64,000 bases of DNA from Pseudomonas protegens (GCF_013407925.2 NZ_CP060201.1:1984001-2048000), one strand, 5' to 3'; shown: positions 10,375-23,413, counted from the stretch's first letter. A program made the numbers and translations. Notes: generated by a model from the sequence alone, not told the origin.

Positions 10375-11377
10375 AGAGGCGCTGTCCTCGCACACCGCCG
10401 TCAGCAGCCAGTTGCAGCACCTGGACCCGTTCCTGGTCGAGGTCGCCGGCCGCCTGCGACGCCAGCCGCCACAAGTGGCCATGACCGTGGCCCGGGGCAG
10501 CTCCGACCATGCCGCCAGCTACTTCGCCTACCTGACCATGCAACAGGTGGGCATCCCGGTGGCCTCGCTGCCGATGTCGGTGGTGACCATGCAGCAAGCG
10601 CCCTTGCGGGTCAGCGGCCAGGCGGTGTTCGCCTTCTCGCAATCGGGCCAGAGCCCGGATCTGGTGAACAGCGTGCGCCTGCTGCGCAAGCGCGGGGCCC
10701 TGAGCGTGGCCATGGTCAACGCACAAAACAGCCCGCTGGAAGCCGCCAGCGAATTCTCCCTGCCGCTGTACGCCGGCACCGAGCAGAGCGTGGCCGCGAC
10801 CAAGAGCTTTATCGCCACCCTCAGCGCCAGCGCCCGGCTGATCGGTCACTGGAACGAGGACAGCCACCTGCTGGAGGCCGGCCTGGCCCTGCCCGAAGGC
10901 TTGCAGCAGGCCGCAACCCAGGACTGGAACCTGGCGATCAACGCCCTGCGCGATTGCCAGCGATTGATGGTGATCGGCCGTGGTGCCGGCTTCGCCATCG
11001 CCCAGGAAGCGGCGCTCAAGCTCAAGGAAACCTCGGCGATCCAGGCCGAAGCCTTCAGCAGCGCCGAAGTGCGCCATGGCCCGATGGCCCTGATCGACCA
11101 CGACTACCCGTTGCTGGTGTTCGCCCCCCGGGGCGCCGAACAGGGCGGCCTGCTGAGCCTGGCCGCCGACATGCGCCAGCGCGGCGCCAAGGTGCTGCTG
11201 GCGGCACCGGATGACATCGGCGAGCGCGACCTGACCCTGAACCGCGCCGAACACCCGGCGCTGGATCCGATCCTGGCGATCCAGAGCTTCTATGTGATGG
11301 CCTCCGGCCTGGCCGAGGCCCGCAGCATGGACCCGGACCAGCCGCGTCACCTGAGCAAAGTGACCCGCACGCACTAA
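10355..11377 (+). CDS. SIS-domain glucosamine-6-phosphate deaminase (NagB-II type)
   Basis: This 340-residue protein holds two SIS sugar-isomerase domains (about residues 30-165 and 195-325), with ARGSSDHAASY and FSQSGQSPD as phosphosugar-binding loops, and EVRHGPMALID in the second half. This is the isomerase half of GlmS without the glutaminase part. In GlcNAc clusters lacking classical NagB it deaminates GlcN-6-P to fructose-6-P. No classical nagB is present in the window, which fits that role. It overlaps nagA by 20 bases. Confidence 0.9.
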
Positions 11378-11405
11378 GCCACCTTTGATCGATGAGTACT
11401 GCGCC

Positions 11406-13931
11406 ATGCACAACAACAATAACGACCTGACGCTCAGTGCCCCCCTCAGCGGGCCTGTCCTGCCGCTGCACAGCGTCCCCGACCCGGTGTTCGCCAGTGG
11501 CGCCATGGGTGACGGGATTGCCATCGACCCGCTCGACGACACCCTGCACGCCCCTTGTTCCGGGCAAGTGATCCAGATCGCGCGCACCGGCCATGCCGTG
11601 ACGCTGCGGGCCGCCAACGGTGCCGAGTGGCTGCTGCACCTGGGCCTGGACACCGTTGAACTGCAAGGCGAAGGCTTCGCCCTGCTGGTGGAACAAGGCC
11701 AGCAAGTCAGCGCCGGCCAGCCCCTGCTGCGGGTTGACCTGGACCATGTGGCGCAGCACTGCCGGAGCCTGATCAGCCTGATGATCCTGACCAACGGCGA
11801 ACACTTCGACCTGCGCCACCTGGACCTGTCCTCGGTCAAGGTCGGCGAGCCGCTGCTGCATATCAGCCGCCGCACGGATGCCGCCGGGCCGGAGCTTTCC
11901 CGGACCGACGCCGGCGAGCAGGCCAGCGCCCGGATCAGGGTCGCCCACCGCGGCGGGCTGCACGCTCGCCCAGCCGCCCTGGTGCGCCAGACCGCGGCGG
12001 CATTCAGCAGCCACTCGCAGTTGAGCTTCAAGGACAAAAGCGCGCCCTGCACCAGCCTGATCGCCCTGATGGGCCTGGGCATCGGCGAACAGGATGAAGT
12101 GCAAGTCAGTTGCCAGGGCGACGATTGCCAGGCCGCCTTGCAGGCGCTGCTCAAGACCCTCGGCAGCGCCCTGGCGGACGATGTCCACGCCGCTGCGCCC
12201 ACAGCGGCGCTCCAGGTGCCGCGCCCGGCCCGCGAGGATGGCGTGTTGCACGGCGTGTGCGCGGCACCCGGGCTGGTCTGCGGCCCCCTGCTGCGGCTCA
12301 ACGCCATGGAGCTCCCCCCGGACCGCGGCCAGCATCAGCCCGAGCCGCAACGACAAGCCCTGAACGCGGCCCTTAAGCAGGTGCGCGGGGAAATCCTGCG
12401 CACCCTGGAACAGGCCCGGCAACGCCACGACCAGCAGGAGCAGGACATCTTCAACGCCCACCTGGGACTGCTGGAAGACCCGACCCTGCTGGACGCCGCC
12501 GACGCGGCCATCGCCCAGGGACGCGCCGCCACCCATGCCTGGAGCTCGGCGATTGCCGAGCAGTGCCAGGTCCTGCAACAACTGGGCAATCCGCTGCTGG
12601 CCGAGCGCGCCAACGACCTGCGGGACCTGCAACAACGGGTGCTGCGGGCCTTGCTCGGCGAAGCCTGGCATTACGACCTGCCGCCCGGGGCTCTGGTCGC
12701 CGCCGAGGAGCTGACCCCGTCCGACCTGCTGCAACTCAGCGCCCAGGGCGTGGCCGGCCTGTGCATGGCCGCCGGTGGCGCCACCTCCCACGTGGCCATC
12801 CTCGCCCGGGGCAAGGGCCTGCCCTGCCTGGTGGCCCTGGGCCCGGAGCTGCTTGAAATCGAGGGTGGGCAAACCGTGGTGCTGGATGCCGAAGGCGGCC
12901 GCCTGGAGCTGGCGCCGGACCCGCAACGCATCGCCCAGGTGCGGCAAGCCGCGCAAGCCCGGCGTCAACGCCGCGAACGGCAACAGCAACAAGCCCATGG
13001 TCCGGCCCTGACCCGGGACGGCCAGCCGATCGAAGTGGCGGCCAATGTCGCCTCCAGCGCCGAAGCCCGGGACGCCCTCCTGGGTGGCGCCGATGGCGTC
13101 GGCCTGCTGCGCACCGAGTTCCTGTTCGTCGATCGGCAGACCGCCCCGGATGAAGCCGAGCAGCTACAGGCCTATCAGGCAGTTCTGGACGCCATGGGCG
13201 ACAAGCCGGTGATCATCCGCACCATCGATGTCGGCGGCGACAAGCAACTGGATTACTTGCCCCTGCCAGTGGAAGCCAACCCGGTGCTGGGCCTGCGCGG
13301 CATCCGCCTGGCCCAGGCAAGGCCGGAACTGCTGGAGCAGCAACTGCGCGCACTGCTGCAGGTCAGCCCGGTGCAACGCTGCCGGGTGATGCTGCCGATG
13401 GTCACCGAAGTGACCGAGCTGCTGCACATCCGTCAGCGCCTGGATCAGCTCGCCGCCGAACTGGGCCTTGCCCAGCAGCCGGAGCTGGGGGTGATGATCG
13501 AGGTGCCGGCCGCGGCCCTGATGGCCGAGCAACTGGCGGAACACGCCGACTTCCTGTCCATCGGCACCAACGACCTGTCCCAGTACACCCTGGCCATGGA
13601 CCGTGACCACGCCGGACTGGCGGCACGGGTCGACGCCCTGCACCCGGCCCTGCTGCGGCTGATCGCCCAGACCTGCGCCGGTGCCGAACGCCATGGACGC
13701 TGGGTCGGCGTCTGCGGCGCCCTGGCGTCCGATCCCCTGGCCACCCCGGTGCTGATCGGCCTGGGCGTGCACGAACTGTCGGTGAGCCCGCCGCAGGTGG
13801 GGGAAATCAAGGACCGGGTGCGCCAGCTGGATGCCGCCGCGTGCCGCCGGCTGAGCCGGCCGCTGCTCGACCTCCCGGGTGCCGGCGCGGTGCGCGAGGC
13901 CTGCGCTCGGCATTGGCCCCTGAACCCATAA
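11406..13931 (+). CDS. nagF: PTS fusion protein EIIA(Glc-type)-HPr-enzyme I (NagF)
   Basis: This 841-residue phosphorelay protein passes phosphate from PEP to NagE for GlcNAc uptake. In order it has IIA of the glucose class (about residues 10-150; His63 and His78 in LLHLGLDTVEL), HPr (about 175-260; His186 in GLHARPAAL) and enzyme I (about 280-835; phospho-His462 in GGATSHVAILAR, PEP-site Cys770 in GVCGAL). The ATG at 11406 (MHNNNND) is chosen; the frame opens seven codons earlier at a TTG with no clear ribosome site. Length and domain order match P. aeruginosa NagF. Confidence 0.94.
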   Translation: MHNNNNDLTLSAPLSGPVLPLHSVPDPVFASGAMGDGIAIDPLDDTLHAPCSGQVIQIARTGHAVTLRAANGAEWLLHLGLDTVELQGEGFALLVEQGQQVSAGQPLLRVDLDHVAQHCRSLISLMILTNGEHFDLRHLDLSSVKVGEPLLHISRRTDAAGPELSRTDAGEQASARIRVAHRGGLHARPAALVRQTAAAFSSHSQLSFKDKSAPCTSLIALMGLGIGEQDEVQVSCQGDDCQAALQALLKTLGSALADDVHAAAPTAALQVPRPAREDGVLHGVCAAPGLVCGPLLRLNAMELPPDRGQHQPEPQRQALNAALKQVRGEILRTLEQARQRHDQQEQDIFNAHLGLLEDPTLLDAADAAIAQGRAATHAWSSAIAEQCQVLQQLGNPLLAERANDLRDLQQRVLRALLGEAWHYDLPPGALVAAEELTPSDLLQLSAQGVAGLCMAAGGATSHVAILARGKGLPCLVALGPELLEIEGGQTVVLDAEGGRLELAPDPQRIAQVRQAAQARRQRRERQQQQAHGPALTRDGQPIEVAANVASSAEARDALLGGADGVGLLRTEFLFVDRQTAPDEAEQLQAYQAVLDAMGDKPVIIRTIDVGGDKQLDYLPLPVEANPVLGLRGIRLAQARPELLEQQLRALLQVSPVQRCRVMLPMVTEVTELLHIRQRLDQLAAELGLAQQPELGVMIEVPAAALMAEQLAEHADFLSIGTNDLSQYTLAMDRDHAGLAARVDALHPALLRLIAQTCAGAERHGRWVGVCGALASDPLATPVLIGLGVHELSVSPPQVGEIKDRVRQLDAAACRRLSRPLLDLPGAGAVREACARHWPLNP

Positions 13932-13953
13932 CAAGAACTCCAGGAGAGACGCC

Positions 13954-15660
13954 ATGTACCAGTACTTCATCGAGGGCCTGCAACGCCTCGGCCGCGCCCT
14001 GATGCTGCCCATCGCCATCCTGCCGATTGCCGGCCTGCTGCTGCGCCTGGGCGACACCGACCTGCTGAACATCGCCATCATCCACGATGCCGGGCAATCG
14101 ATCTTCGGCAACCTGGCGCTGATCTTTGCCATCGGCATCGCCGTGGGCTTTGCCCGGGACAACAACGGCACCGCCGGGTTGGCCGGGGCCATCGGCTACC
14201 TGGTGATGATCTCGACCCTCAAGGTGCTGGACGCCAGCATCAACATGGGCATGCTCGCCGGGATCATCAGCGGGCTGATGGCCGGCGCGCTGTACAACCG
14301 CTTCAAGGACATCAAGCTGCCGGAGTACCTGGCGTTCTTCGGCGGCCGGCGCTTCGTGCCCATCGCCACCGGTTTCACCGCCGTGGGCCTGGGGCTGGTG
14401 TTCGGCCTGATCTGGCCGCCGATCCAGCACGGCATCAACAGCTTCGGCCAGTTGCTGCTGGAAAGCGGCAGCTTCGGCGCCTTCGTCTTCGGCGTGTTCA
14501 ACCGCCTGCTGATCGTCACCGGCCTGCACCACATCCTCAACAACATGGCCTGGTTCATCTTCGGCAGCTTCACCGACCCGAGCACCGGCGCGGTGGTCAC
14601 CGGCGACCTGACCCGCTACTTCGCCGGCGACCCGAAAGGCGGCCAGTTCATGACCGGGATGTTCCCGATGATGCTGTTCGGCCTGCCCGCCGCCTGCCTG
14701 GCGATGTACCGCAACACCCTGCCGGAGCGGCGCAAGGTGATGGGCGGGATCTTCCTGTCCATGGCCCTGACTTCGTTCCTCACCGGGGTCACCGAGCCGA
14801 TCGAGTTCGCCTTCATGTTCCTCGCCCCGCTGCTGTATCTGGTGCATGCGCTGCTCACCGGCCTGGCCATGGCCCTGACCAACCTCTTGAACATCCACCT
14901 GGGGTTCACCTTCTCCGGCGGCGCCATCGACATGGCCCTGGGCTGGGGACGTTCCACCAATGGCTGGAAAGTGTTTCCGGTGGGGCTGCTGTATGCGGTG
15001 GTGTACTACCTGGTGTTCGACTACTGCATCCGCCGCTTCAACCTCAAGACCCCAGGGCGCGAAGACAGCCCCACCGGGGAGAAGAGCGAGCTCGACGCCG
15101 ATCAGCGCGCCGCGGCCTATATCAAGGCCCTGGGCGGTGCGGCCAACCTGATCACCGTCGGCGCCTGCACCACGCGCCTGCGCCTGGAACTGGCGGATCG
15201 CAACCTGGCCGCGGACGCCGAATTGAAAGCCCTGGGCGCCCTGGCCGTGGTGCGTCCCGGCAAGGGCGGCAGCTTGCAGGTGGTGGTGGGACCGATGGCC
15301 GACAGTATCGCCGACCAGATTCGTCTGGCGCTGCCGACGGCCGCCCAAGCCGCGGCGCCAGCGGCACCTGCCGAGGCGCCCCGGTCGATCGAAGTCTCCA
15401 CCCAGGAAGCCCAGCAATGGCTCAACGCCCTGGGCGGTCGGGACAATCTGTTGCAGAGCGATTGCGTCGCCCTGACCCGGTTGCGGGTGCAGTTGAGCGA
15501 CAGCCGCAGCCTGTCGGAGTCGGCCCTCAAGGGCCTGGGCTGCCAGGGAGCGCGGCGCCTGGAGGGGGATGTCTGGCACGTGCTGATCGGCGAGAAGGCC
15601 GGGGGATTGCAGGCTGCTCTGCAAACGCTGCTGCACAGGAAGGTGGAGGCGGGAGTCTGA
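13954..15660 (+). CDS. nagE: GlcNAc-specific PTS permease, IIC-IIB with a second IIB-like domain
   Basis: This 568-residue membrane permease starts with the IIC domain (about residues 1-365; LMLPIAILPIAGLLLRLG at the N-terminus and GVTEPIEFAFMF as the sugar-site loop). A IIB domain follows (about 385-455) with its phosphocysteine in GACTTRLRL. A second IIB-like domain (about 480-560) retains LTRLRV, but the residue aligned with the cysteine is alanine. It lacks a IIA domain; NagF supplies one. The gene starts 22 bases after nagF and is followed by a terminator. Confidence 0.93.
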   Translation: MYQYFIEGLQRLGRALMLPIAILPIAGLLLRLGDTDLLNIAIIHDAGQSIFGNLALIFAIGIAVGFARDNNGTAGLAGAIGYLVMISTLKVLDASINMGMLAGIISGLMAGALYNRFKDIKLPEYLAFFGGRRFVPIATGFTAVGLGLVFGLIWPPIQHGINSFGQLLLESGSFGAFVFGVFNRLLIVTGLHHILNNMAWFIFGSFTDPSTGAVVTGDLTRYFAGDPKGGQFMTGMFPMMLFGLPAACLAMYRNTLPERRKVMGGIFLSMALTSFLTGVTEPIEFAFMFLAPLLYLVHALLTGLAMALTNLLNIHLGFTFSGGAIDMALGWGRSTNGWKVFPVGLLYAVVYYLVFDYCIRRFNLKTPGREDSPTGEKSELDADQRAAAYIKALGGAANLITVGACTTRLRLELADRNLAADAELKALGALAVVRPGKGGSLQVVVGPMADSIADQIRLALPTAAQAAAPAAPAEAPRSIEVSTQEAQQWLNALGGRDNLLQSDCVALTRLRVQLSDSRSLSESALKGLGCQGARRLEGDVWHVLIGEKAGGLQAALQTLLHRKVEAGV

Positions 15661-15663
15661 CGA

Positions 15664-15699
15664 CGCCTTCGCCGGCAAGCCGGCTCCTATAGGCGAAGG
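15664..15699. repeat. Single REP-like element, family B
   Basis: GCCTTCGCCGGCAAGCCGGC is followed by TCCTATAGGCGAAGGC. It is one REP core whose outer ends (GCCTTCGCC and GGCGAAGGC) pair, directly after the nagE stop. Confidence 0.65.
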
Positions 15700-15703
15700 C
15701 CCA

Positions 15704-15745
15704 CAAAAAAGCCCGCTGACCGTCTCCGGTGCAGCGGGCTTTTTA
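15704..15745. terminator. Bidirectional terminator between nagE and the YqfO-like gene
   Basis: The stem GCCCGCTG (15711-15718) pairs with CAGCGGGC (15732-15739), flanked by an A-run on the left and a T-run on the right, so it can end transcripts from both directions. Confidence 0.85.
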
Positions 15746-15758
15746 TCGGTGGATAACC

Positions 15759-16070
15759 TCAGAACGCTTCCAGGCGCCAGACTTCATAAGCCGGCGTCTC
15801 GTAGGGATGGCTCTGCTTGAGGGCCGCCACTGCATCAGCAATCAGTTCATCGGCCACCACCAGCTCGACCTTCCATTCCTCCACTCGCTCCACCTGACCG
15901 GTCTGCCCGAGAAACGGCTGGCTGCCGTCCAACGGGCGAAACTGGCCCTGGCCGAGCACCTGCCAGGCGCATTGGTCATAAGCGCCGATACGTCCGCCAC
16001 CGGCGGCAAATACGGCGCTCTTGACCAACTCCACATGGCTGGGAGGCACGAAGAAGCTGAGCTTGTACAT
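15759..16070 (-). CDS. YqfO/NIF3 C-terminal-like (CutA-like fold) protein
   Basis: This 103-residue protein resembles the stand-alone YqfO (NIF3 insertion) domain: it begins MYKLSFFVPPSHVELVKSAV and has GAGGGRIGAYDQCAWQ-like glycine-rich and YETPAYEVWRL elements. The fold is related to PII/CutA trimers, but no function is established. The ATG at 16068-16070 is used rather than the upstream in-frame start in purL. It follows purL by five bases on the same strand. Confidence 0.82.
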   Translation of the reverse strand: MYKLSFFVPPSHVELVKSAVFAAGGGRIGAYDQCAWQVLGQGQFRPLDGSQPFLGQTGQVERVEEWKVELVVADELIADAVAALKQSHPYETPAYEVWRLEAF

Positions 16071-16075
16071 CGGCC

Positions 16076-19000
16076 TCAGTTCACCCAGGCGCGAGCGTTG
16101 CGGAACATGCGCATCCACGCCGCGTCTTCGTTCCAGTCATCCGGACGCCAGGAGTTCTGCACGGCACGGAATACCCGCTCAGGGTGCGGCATCATGATGG
16201 TGACGCGACCGTCGCGGCTGGTGAGGCCGGTGATCCCGCGCGGCGAGCCGTTCGGGTTGGCCGGGTAACGCTCGGTGACCTTGCCGTGGTTGTCGACGAA
16301 GCGCAGGGCCACGCAGCCGGACAGATCGGCTTCCAACAACGCCTCTTCGCTTTCGAATTCCGCATGGCCTTCGCCGTGGGCGATGGCGATCGGCATCCGC
16401 GAACCGGCCATGCCCTGCAGGAAGATCGAGTTCGACTCCTGGACCTGGACCATGGCCACCCGGGCTTCGAACTGCTCGGAGCGGTTGCGTACGAAGTGCG
16501 GCCAGTATTCGCTGCCCGGGATCAGCTCGTGCAGGTTGGACATCATCTGGCAACCGTTGCACACACCCAGGGTGAAGCTGTCGGTCCGCTCGAAGAAGCC
16601 CTGGAAGGCATCCCGCGCGCGGCTGTTGAACAGCGCCGACTTGGCCCAGCCTTCACCGGCGCCCAGTACGTCGCCGTAGGAGAAGCCGCCGCAGGCAACC
16701 ATGCCCTTGAAGTCGTTGAGGTCGACACGACCGGCGAGGATGTCGCTCATGTGCACGTCGATGGCGTTGAAGCCGGCGCGGTCGAAAGCCGCGGCCATTT
16801 CCACCTGGCCGTTGACGCCCTGCTCGCGCAGCACCGCCACCTGGGGACGCACGCCTTTCTTGATGTAAGGCGCGGCGATGTCCTGGTTGACGTCGAAGCC
16901 CAGCTTGACGCTCAGGCCCGGGTTGTCTTCTTCCAGCAGGACGTCGAATTCCTGCTCGGCGCACTCGGCGTTGTCCCGCAGGCGCTGGATCTGGTAGCTG
17001 GTTTCCGCCCACTGACGCTGCAACAGACGGCGCTGGCCGGCGAACACGCTTTCGCCGTTGTAGGAGATGCTCACTTCACCGTTGTTGATCGGCTGGCCGA
17101 TCACCGCCACACAGTCGCCCAGGCCGGCAGCGCTGAACTGGGCCAGCACGTCCGGGGTCGCGTCCTGACGCACCTGGATCACCGCACCCAGTTCTTCGTT
17201 GAACAGGATGGCGGCGATTTCCGCGGTGTTTTCCGCCACGGCGTCGAGGCTCAGGTTCAGACCGCAGTGACCGGCGAAGGCCATTTCCAGTGCGGTGACC
17301 AGCAGACCGCCATCGGAACGGTCGTGGTAGGCCAGCAGGTGACCGTCGGCGTTGAGGCCCTGGATCACCGCGAAGAAGGCTTTCAGGTCTTCGGCGTCAT
17401 CGACGTCCGGCGCTTGCTTGCCGAGCTTGCCGTGGGTCTGGGCCAGGATCGAGGCGCCCATGCGGTTCTGACCGCGACCGAGGTCGATCAGGATCAGGTC
17501 GGTGGTGCCCTTGTCCATGCGCAGTTGCGGGGTCAGGGTCTGACGGATGTCCGCCACTGGCGCGAAGCCGGTGACGATCAGCGACAGCGGCGAGGTGACG
17601 CTCTTGTCCACGCCCTCTTCGTTCCAGCGGGTGGCCATGGACATCGAGTCCTTGCCCACCGGGATGGTGATGCCCAGCTCGGGGCACAGCTCCATGCCCA
17701 CGGCCTTGACCGTGTCGTACAGACGCGCGTCTTCACCCGGGTGGCCGGCAGCGGACATCCAGTTGGCAGAGAGCTTGATGTCGCTGATCTTGTTGATCCG
17801 CGAGGCCGCGATGTTGGTCAGGGTTTCGCCGATCGCCATGCGGCCGGACGCCGGGGCATCCAGCAGGGCCAGCGGCGTGCGCTCGCCCATGGCCATGGCT
17901 TCACCGGTGTAGACGTCGAAGCTGGTGGCGGTCACGGCCACGTCGGCCACCGGCACCTGCCATGGGCCGACCATCTGGTCGCGGGCCACGAGGCCGGTGA
18001 TGGTGCGGTCGCCGATGGTGATCAGGAAGCTCTTGCTGGCCACGGCCGGGTGATGCAGGACGCGCTCGATACTCTCGGCGATGTCCAGGGTGCTTGGATC
18101 GAAATCGTCGCCCAGCTCGGTTTCCCGTACGGCCGAACGGTGCATGCGCGGGGCCTTGCCCAGCAGCACTTCCAGGGGCATGTCCACCGGGCTGTTGCCG
18201 AAGTGGCTGTCGGTCACGGTCAGCTGTGGCTCGGCAGTGGCTTCGCCGACCACCGCGAATGGGCAGCGCTCGCGCTCGCAGATGGCCTTGAAGCGTTCGA
18301 AATCCGCCGCGCCCACCGCCAGGACATAACGTTCCTGGGATTCGTTGGACCAGATTTCATGCGGGGCCATGCCCGGCTCGTCGTTGGGGATGTTGCGCAG
18401 TTCGAAGCGACCACCGCGGCCGCCATCGTTGACCAGCTCCGGGAAGGCGTTGGACAGGCCGCCGGCGCCGACGTCGTGGATGAAGCTGATGGGGTTGTTG
18501 TCCCCCAGCTGCCAGCAACGGTCGATGACTTCCTGGCAACGGCGCTCCATCTCAGGGTTTTCACGCTGTACCGAAGCAAAATCCAGGTCCGCCGAGCTGG
18601 TGCCGGTGGCCATGGAGGAAGCGGCGCCGCCGCCCAGGCCGATGAGCATGGCCGGGCCGCCGAGCACGATCAGCTTGGAGCCGACGGTGATCTCGCCTTT
18701 TTGCACGTGCTCGTCACGGATGTTGCCCATGCCGCCGGCCAGCATGATCGGCTTGTGGTAACCACGAACTTCATCGCCACGCGGGGTGGTAATGGATTGC
18801 TCGAAGGTACGGAAGTAACCGGTCAGGGCCGGACGGCCGAATTCGTTGTTGAACGCAGCGCCGCCCAGGGGGCCTTCGATCATGATGTCGAGGGCGTTGA
18901 CGATACGCTCGGGCTTGCCGTAGGGCACTTCCCACGGCTGTTCGAAGCCCGGGATCTGCAGGTTGGACACGGTGAAGCCGGTGAGGCCGGCTTTCGGCTT

Positions 19001-19972
19001 GGCGCCGCGGCCGGTGGCGCCTTCGTCGCGGATCTCGCCGCCGGAACCGGTGGAAGCCCCCGGGAACGGCGCGATGGCGGTCGGGTGGTTGTGAGTCTCG
19101 ACCTTCATCAGGATGTGCACCGGCTCCTGCACCGCTCCGTACTGGCGGGTTTCAGGGTTCGGGTAGAAACGCCCGGCAACCGAACCGACGATCACCGCGG
19201 CGTTGTCCTTGTAGGCCGACAACACGCCTTCGCTGTGCATCTGATAGGTGTTCTTGATCATGCCGAACAGGCTTTTTTCCTGGCTCTGGCCGTCGATGTC
19301 CCAACTGGCGTTGAAGATCTTGTGGCGGCAGTGCTCGGAGTTGGCCTGGGCGAACATCATCAGTTCGATGTCGTGGGGATTACGCTTGAGGCCCTGGAAG
19401 GCGTTCATCAGGTAATCGATTTCGTCTTCGGCCAGGGCCAGGCCCAGCTCGCTGTTGGCTTTTTCCAGCGCGGCACGGCCACCGCCGAGGATGTCGATGG
19501 CGGTCAGCGGCTTGGGTTCGGCGTGGCTGAACAGGCCGGCGGCCTGCTCCAGGTTGGCCACCACGATCTGGGTCATGCGGTCGTGCAGGGCATCGGCGAT
19601 CGACTGGGCGTCGGCATCGCTGAACTCGCCGGTCACGTAGAAAGCGATACCGCGCTCCAGGCGCTGGACTTTGGCCAGGCCACAGTTACGGGCGATGTCG
19701 CTGGCCTTGCTCGACCAGGGCGAGATGGTGCCGAAACGCGGCAGGACCAGGAACAGACGACCGCTCGGCTCTTGTACCGGAACGCTGGGGCCGTACTTCA
19801 GAAGGCGCGCAAGCACCTGCTGTTCGTCGCCGGTCAGGACGCCGGTAACTTCGGCGAAGTGAGCGAATTCAGCATACAGGCCAGTGACAGCGGGAACCTT
19901 CTGGCTCAGTTGTTCAAGGAGTTTGCTGTGGCGAAAGGCAGAAAGGGCAGGAGCGCCGCGCAGGATCAACAT
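16076..19972 (-). CDS. purL: Phosphoribosylformylglycinamidine synthase
   Basis: This 1298-residue enzyme makes FGAM from FGAR, glutamine and ATP, the fourth step of purine synthesis. It is the large single-chain type, close to the 1295 residues of E. coli PurL: N-terminal linker, two AIRS-like synthase halves ([25 protein letters not shown] and GGMGNI are ATP/metal elements) and a C-terminal class I glutaminase (about residue 1040 on; nucleophile in GVCNGCQMM, histidine in AHGEGHAEF). The ATG at 19970-19972 gives [10 protein letters not shown], the usual start; the 24-codon extension is rejected. Confidence 0.97.
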   Translation of the reverse strand: MLILRGAPALSAFRHSKLLEQLSQKVPAVTGLYAEFAHFAEVTGVLTGDEQQVLARLLKYGPSVPVQEPSGRLFLVLPRFGTISPWSSKASDIARNCGLAKVQRLERGIAFYVTGEFSDADAQSIADALHDRMTQIVVANLEQAAGLFSHAEPKPLTAIDILGGGRAALEKANSELGLALAEDEIDYLMNAFQGLKRNPHDIELMMFAQANSEHCRHKIFNASWDIDGQSQEKSLFGMIKNTYQMHSEGVLSAYKDNAAVIVGSVAGRFYPNPETRQYGAVQEPVHILMKVETHNHPTAIAPFPGASTGSGGEIRDEGATGRGAKPKAGLTGFTVSNLQIPGFEQPWEVPYGKPERIVNALDIMIEGPLGGAAFNNEFGRPALTGYFRTFEQSITTPRGDEVRGYHKPIMLAGGMGNIRDEHVQKGEITVGSKLIVLGGPAMLIGLGGGAASSMATGTSSADLDFASVQRENPEMERRCQEVIDRCWQLGDNNPISFIHDVGAGGLSNAFPELVNDGGRGGRFELRNIPNDEPGMAPHEIWSNESQERYVLAVGAADFERFKAICERERCPFAVVGEATAEPQLTVTDSHFGNSPVDMPLEVLLGKAPRMHRSAVRETELGDDFDPSTLDIAESIERVLHHPAVASKSFLITIGDRTITGLVARDQMVGPWQVPVADVAVTATSFDVYTGEAMAMGERTPLALLDAPASGRMAIGETLTNIAASRINKISDIKLSANWMSAAGHPGEDARLYDTVKAVGMELCPELGITIPVGKDSMSMATRWNEEGVDKSVTSPLSLIVTGFAPVADIRQTLTPQLRMDKGTTDLILIDLGRGQNRMGASILAQTHGKLGKQAPDVDDAEDLKAFFAVIQGLNADGHLLAYHDRSDGGLLVTALEMAFAGHCGLNLSLDAVAENTAEIAAILFNEELGAVIQVRQDATPDVLAQFSAAGLGDCVAVIGQPINNGEVSISYNGESVFAGQRRLLQRQWAETSYQIQRLRDNAECAEQEFDVLLEEDNPGLSVKLGFDVNQDIAAPYIKKGVRPQVAVLREQGVNGQVEMAAAFDRAGFNAIDVHMSDILAGRVDLNDFKGMVACGGFSYGDVLGAGEGWAKSALFNSRARDAFQGFFERTDSFTLGVCNGCQMMSNLHELIPGSEYWPHFVRNRSEQFEARVAMVQVQESNSIFLQGMAGSRMPIAIAHGEGHAEFESEEALLEADLSGCVALRFVDNHGKVTERYPANPNGSPRGITGLTSRDGRVTIMMPHPERVFRAVQNSWRPDDWNEDAAWMRMFRNARAWVN

Positions 19973-20100
19973 CTTCGGGACAGCCTCGGGAAGGGGGTGT
20001 GCTTTGAGGCCGTGCATTCTAACGTAAACCGTTGCCATCGGCACTCGAAACCCAACCCCGGGTGGCGCCCGGACGTCGGCCTGGCCCCGGCGCCCTATAA

Positions 20101-21720
<1,620 letters not shown>

Positions 21721-21724
21721 AAGC

Positions 21725-21781
21725 CTTCGCCGGCCAGCCGGCTCCTACAGAGGCTGCGTAGGAGCCGGCTGGCCGGCGAAG
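21725..21781. repeat. REP pair (REPIN), family B, near-perfect
   Basis: CTTCGCCGGCCAGCCGGCTC and its inverse are separated by about nine bases between the convergent mltF and pdxJ genes. The arms match over about 23 bases, so it may also act as a transcription-ending hairpin for both genes. Confidence 0.88.
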
Positions 21782-21786
21782 ACCAT

Positions 21787-22533
21787 TCAGGCCTTGGCCG
21801 CAGCCGCCAGGATCAGCGCCTTCATCTCGGCCACCGCGCCCTTGAAGCCGACGAACAGCGCATGCGCCACCAGGGCATGGCCAATGTTCAGCTCGTTGAT
21901 GCCCTTGATCGCCGCCACCGCTTCGACGTTGTGATAGTGCAGCCCGTGGCCGGCATTGACGATCAACCCCTGGGCCAGGCCCACGGCAACCCCGTCGACA
22001 ACGCGCTGCAGCTCATCGGCCACTTCACTCGGGGTCTGGGCATCGGCATAGCGACCGGTGTGCAACTCGATGGCCGGCGCGCCGACGCGCTTGGAGGCCT
22101 CGATCTGACGCTCGTCGGCGTCGATGAACAGCGACACTTCGGCACCGATTTTCGACAAGCGCTCCACCGCCGCCTTGATCCGTGCTTCCTGCCCGGCCAC
22201 GTCAAGTCCGCCCTCGGTGGTCAGCTCCTGACGGGTTTCCGGAACCAGGCAGATGTGCGCCGGGCGGATGCGCTCGGCAAAGGCCATCATCTCTTCGGTG
22301 ACGCCCATCTCGAAGTTCATGCGGGTCTGCAGCACGTCCTTGAGCAGCAGCACGTCGCGCTCCTGGATATGCCGGCGGTCTTCGCGCAGGTGCACGGTGA
22401 TGCCGTCGGCACCCGCCTCTTCCGCATCCAGAGCGGCCTTGACCGGGTCAGGGTAACGAGTGCCGCGGGCCTGACGCAGGGTGGCAACGTGATCGATGTT
22501 CACGCCGAGAAGAATGCGATTGCTGGTGGTCAC
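21787..22533 (-). CDS. pdxJ: Pyridoxine 5'-phosphate synthase
   Basis: This 248-residue TIM barrel joins 1-deoxyxylulose-5-P with aminoacetone-3-P to make pyridoxine 5'-phosphate. [18 protein letters not shown] and [15 protein letters not shown] are the family's most conserved stretches, and GHGLHYHN lies near the C-terminus. I start at the GTG at 22531-22533 because AGGAG lies eight bases upstream and [14 protein letters not shown] is the standard N-terminus; the longer frame to 22605 reads into recO's downstream region. It is last in the lepA-to-pdxJ series. Confidence 0.95.
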   Translation of the reverse strand: MTTSNRILLGVNIDHVATLRQARGTRYPDPVKAALDAEEAGADGITVHLREDRRHIQERDVLLLKDVLQTRMNFEMGVTEEMMAFAERIRPAHICLVPETRQELTTEGGLDVAGQEARIKAAVERLSKIGAEVSLFIDADERQIEASKRVGAPAIELHTGRYADAQTPSEVADELQRVVDGVAVGLAQGLIVNAGHGLHYHNVEAVAAIKGINELNIGHALVAHALFVGFKGAVAEMKALILAAAAKA

Positions 22534-22665
22534 GGAAGCGCTCCTGGATAAATGTAAATTCGGCGCACAGCATACGGGGAGAACAGGGTCTGTTGCCATT
22601 TGCACGAACGCAGAACGAGCGCGGCAAGTGGCCGGCCGCCGCCAGCGGATGAGCGACCGGCAGGC

Positions 22666-23355
22666 CTAGGGTTTGCGAAACAGCTCGCGACTGACCAGGG
22701 GCCGACCGCCCAGGTGCACGGCCAGGGCCTGGCGCATCAGGCGCTTGGCCGCCGACAAGGCACCGGGGGCACTCCAATCGGCCTCGGCCATGGCCAGCAG
22801 CTCGGTGCCATTGAACAGGCCCGGTTGCAGCAGGAAGACCTGTTCCAGTCCGGCATCCACCTGCAGGCGATACAGCCCATCGGCAGCGATGGGCGCGCCA
22901 TGGATGTCGCTGTCCAGGGCAAAGCCATAGCCCAGGTCGTCCAACAGGCGCCATTCGAAGGCCCGCAGCAAAGGCTCCAGGGGCCGGCCTTCGGCCAGGG
23001 CCAGCAAGGTGGCGGCGTAGTGGTCGAATACCGCCGGATGGGGATCTTCCGCCGGCAGCAGGCGGATCAGCAGCTCGTTCAGGTACAGGCCGCTGAACAA
23101 GGCTTCGCCATTGAGCCAGGAAGCGATTCCGGCACTTTCCATGCGCCCGACATTTTTCAGCTCACCACGGCCGCGAAACTCGACTTCCAGGGGCACGAAG
23201 GGTCGCGCCAGGGTGCCAGCCTTGCCCCGGGCGTTGCGCAATACAGCACGCAGGCGACCTTGAGGGGTTAGGAAATCCACCAAGGCACTACTCTCGCGGT
23301 AGGCGCGGCTGTGCAGGACGTAGGCGAGTTGGCCGACTGGGGCGTTGCTGGACAT
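22666..23355 (-). CDS. recO: DNA repair protein RecO
   Basis: This 229-residue protein begins with an OB fold (about residues 8-85: [33 protein letters not shown]) followed by an all-helical region with [11 protein letters not shown] and [11 protein letters not shown]. RecO loads RecA onto SSB-coated single-stranded DNA with RecR in gap repair. The cysteine zinc knuckle seen in some RecO proteins is absent. It follows era with a REP pair between them. Confidence 0.93.
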   Translation of the reverse strand: MSSNAPVGQLAYVLHSRAYRESSALVDFLTPQGRLRAVLRNARGKAGTLARPFVPLEVEFRGRGELKNVGRMESAGIASWLNGEALFSGLYLNELLIRLLPAEDPHPAVFDHYAATLLALAEGRPLEPLLRAFEWRLLDDLGYGFALDSDIHGAPIAADGLYRLQVDAGLEQVFLLQPGLFNGTELLAMAEADWSAPGALSAAKRLMRQALAVHLGGRPLVSRELFRKP

Positions 23356-23413
23356 GGTTGCGAGGGATCTCAGGGGCAGAGAGGGAACCGGGTCCGAAGA
23401 TGGGGTTGCAGCT

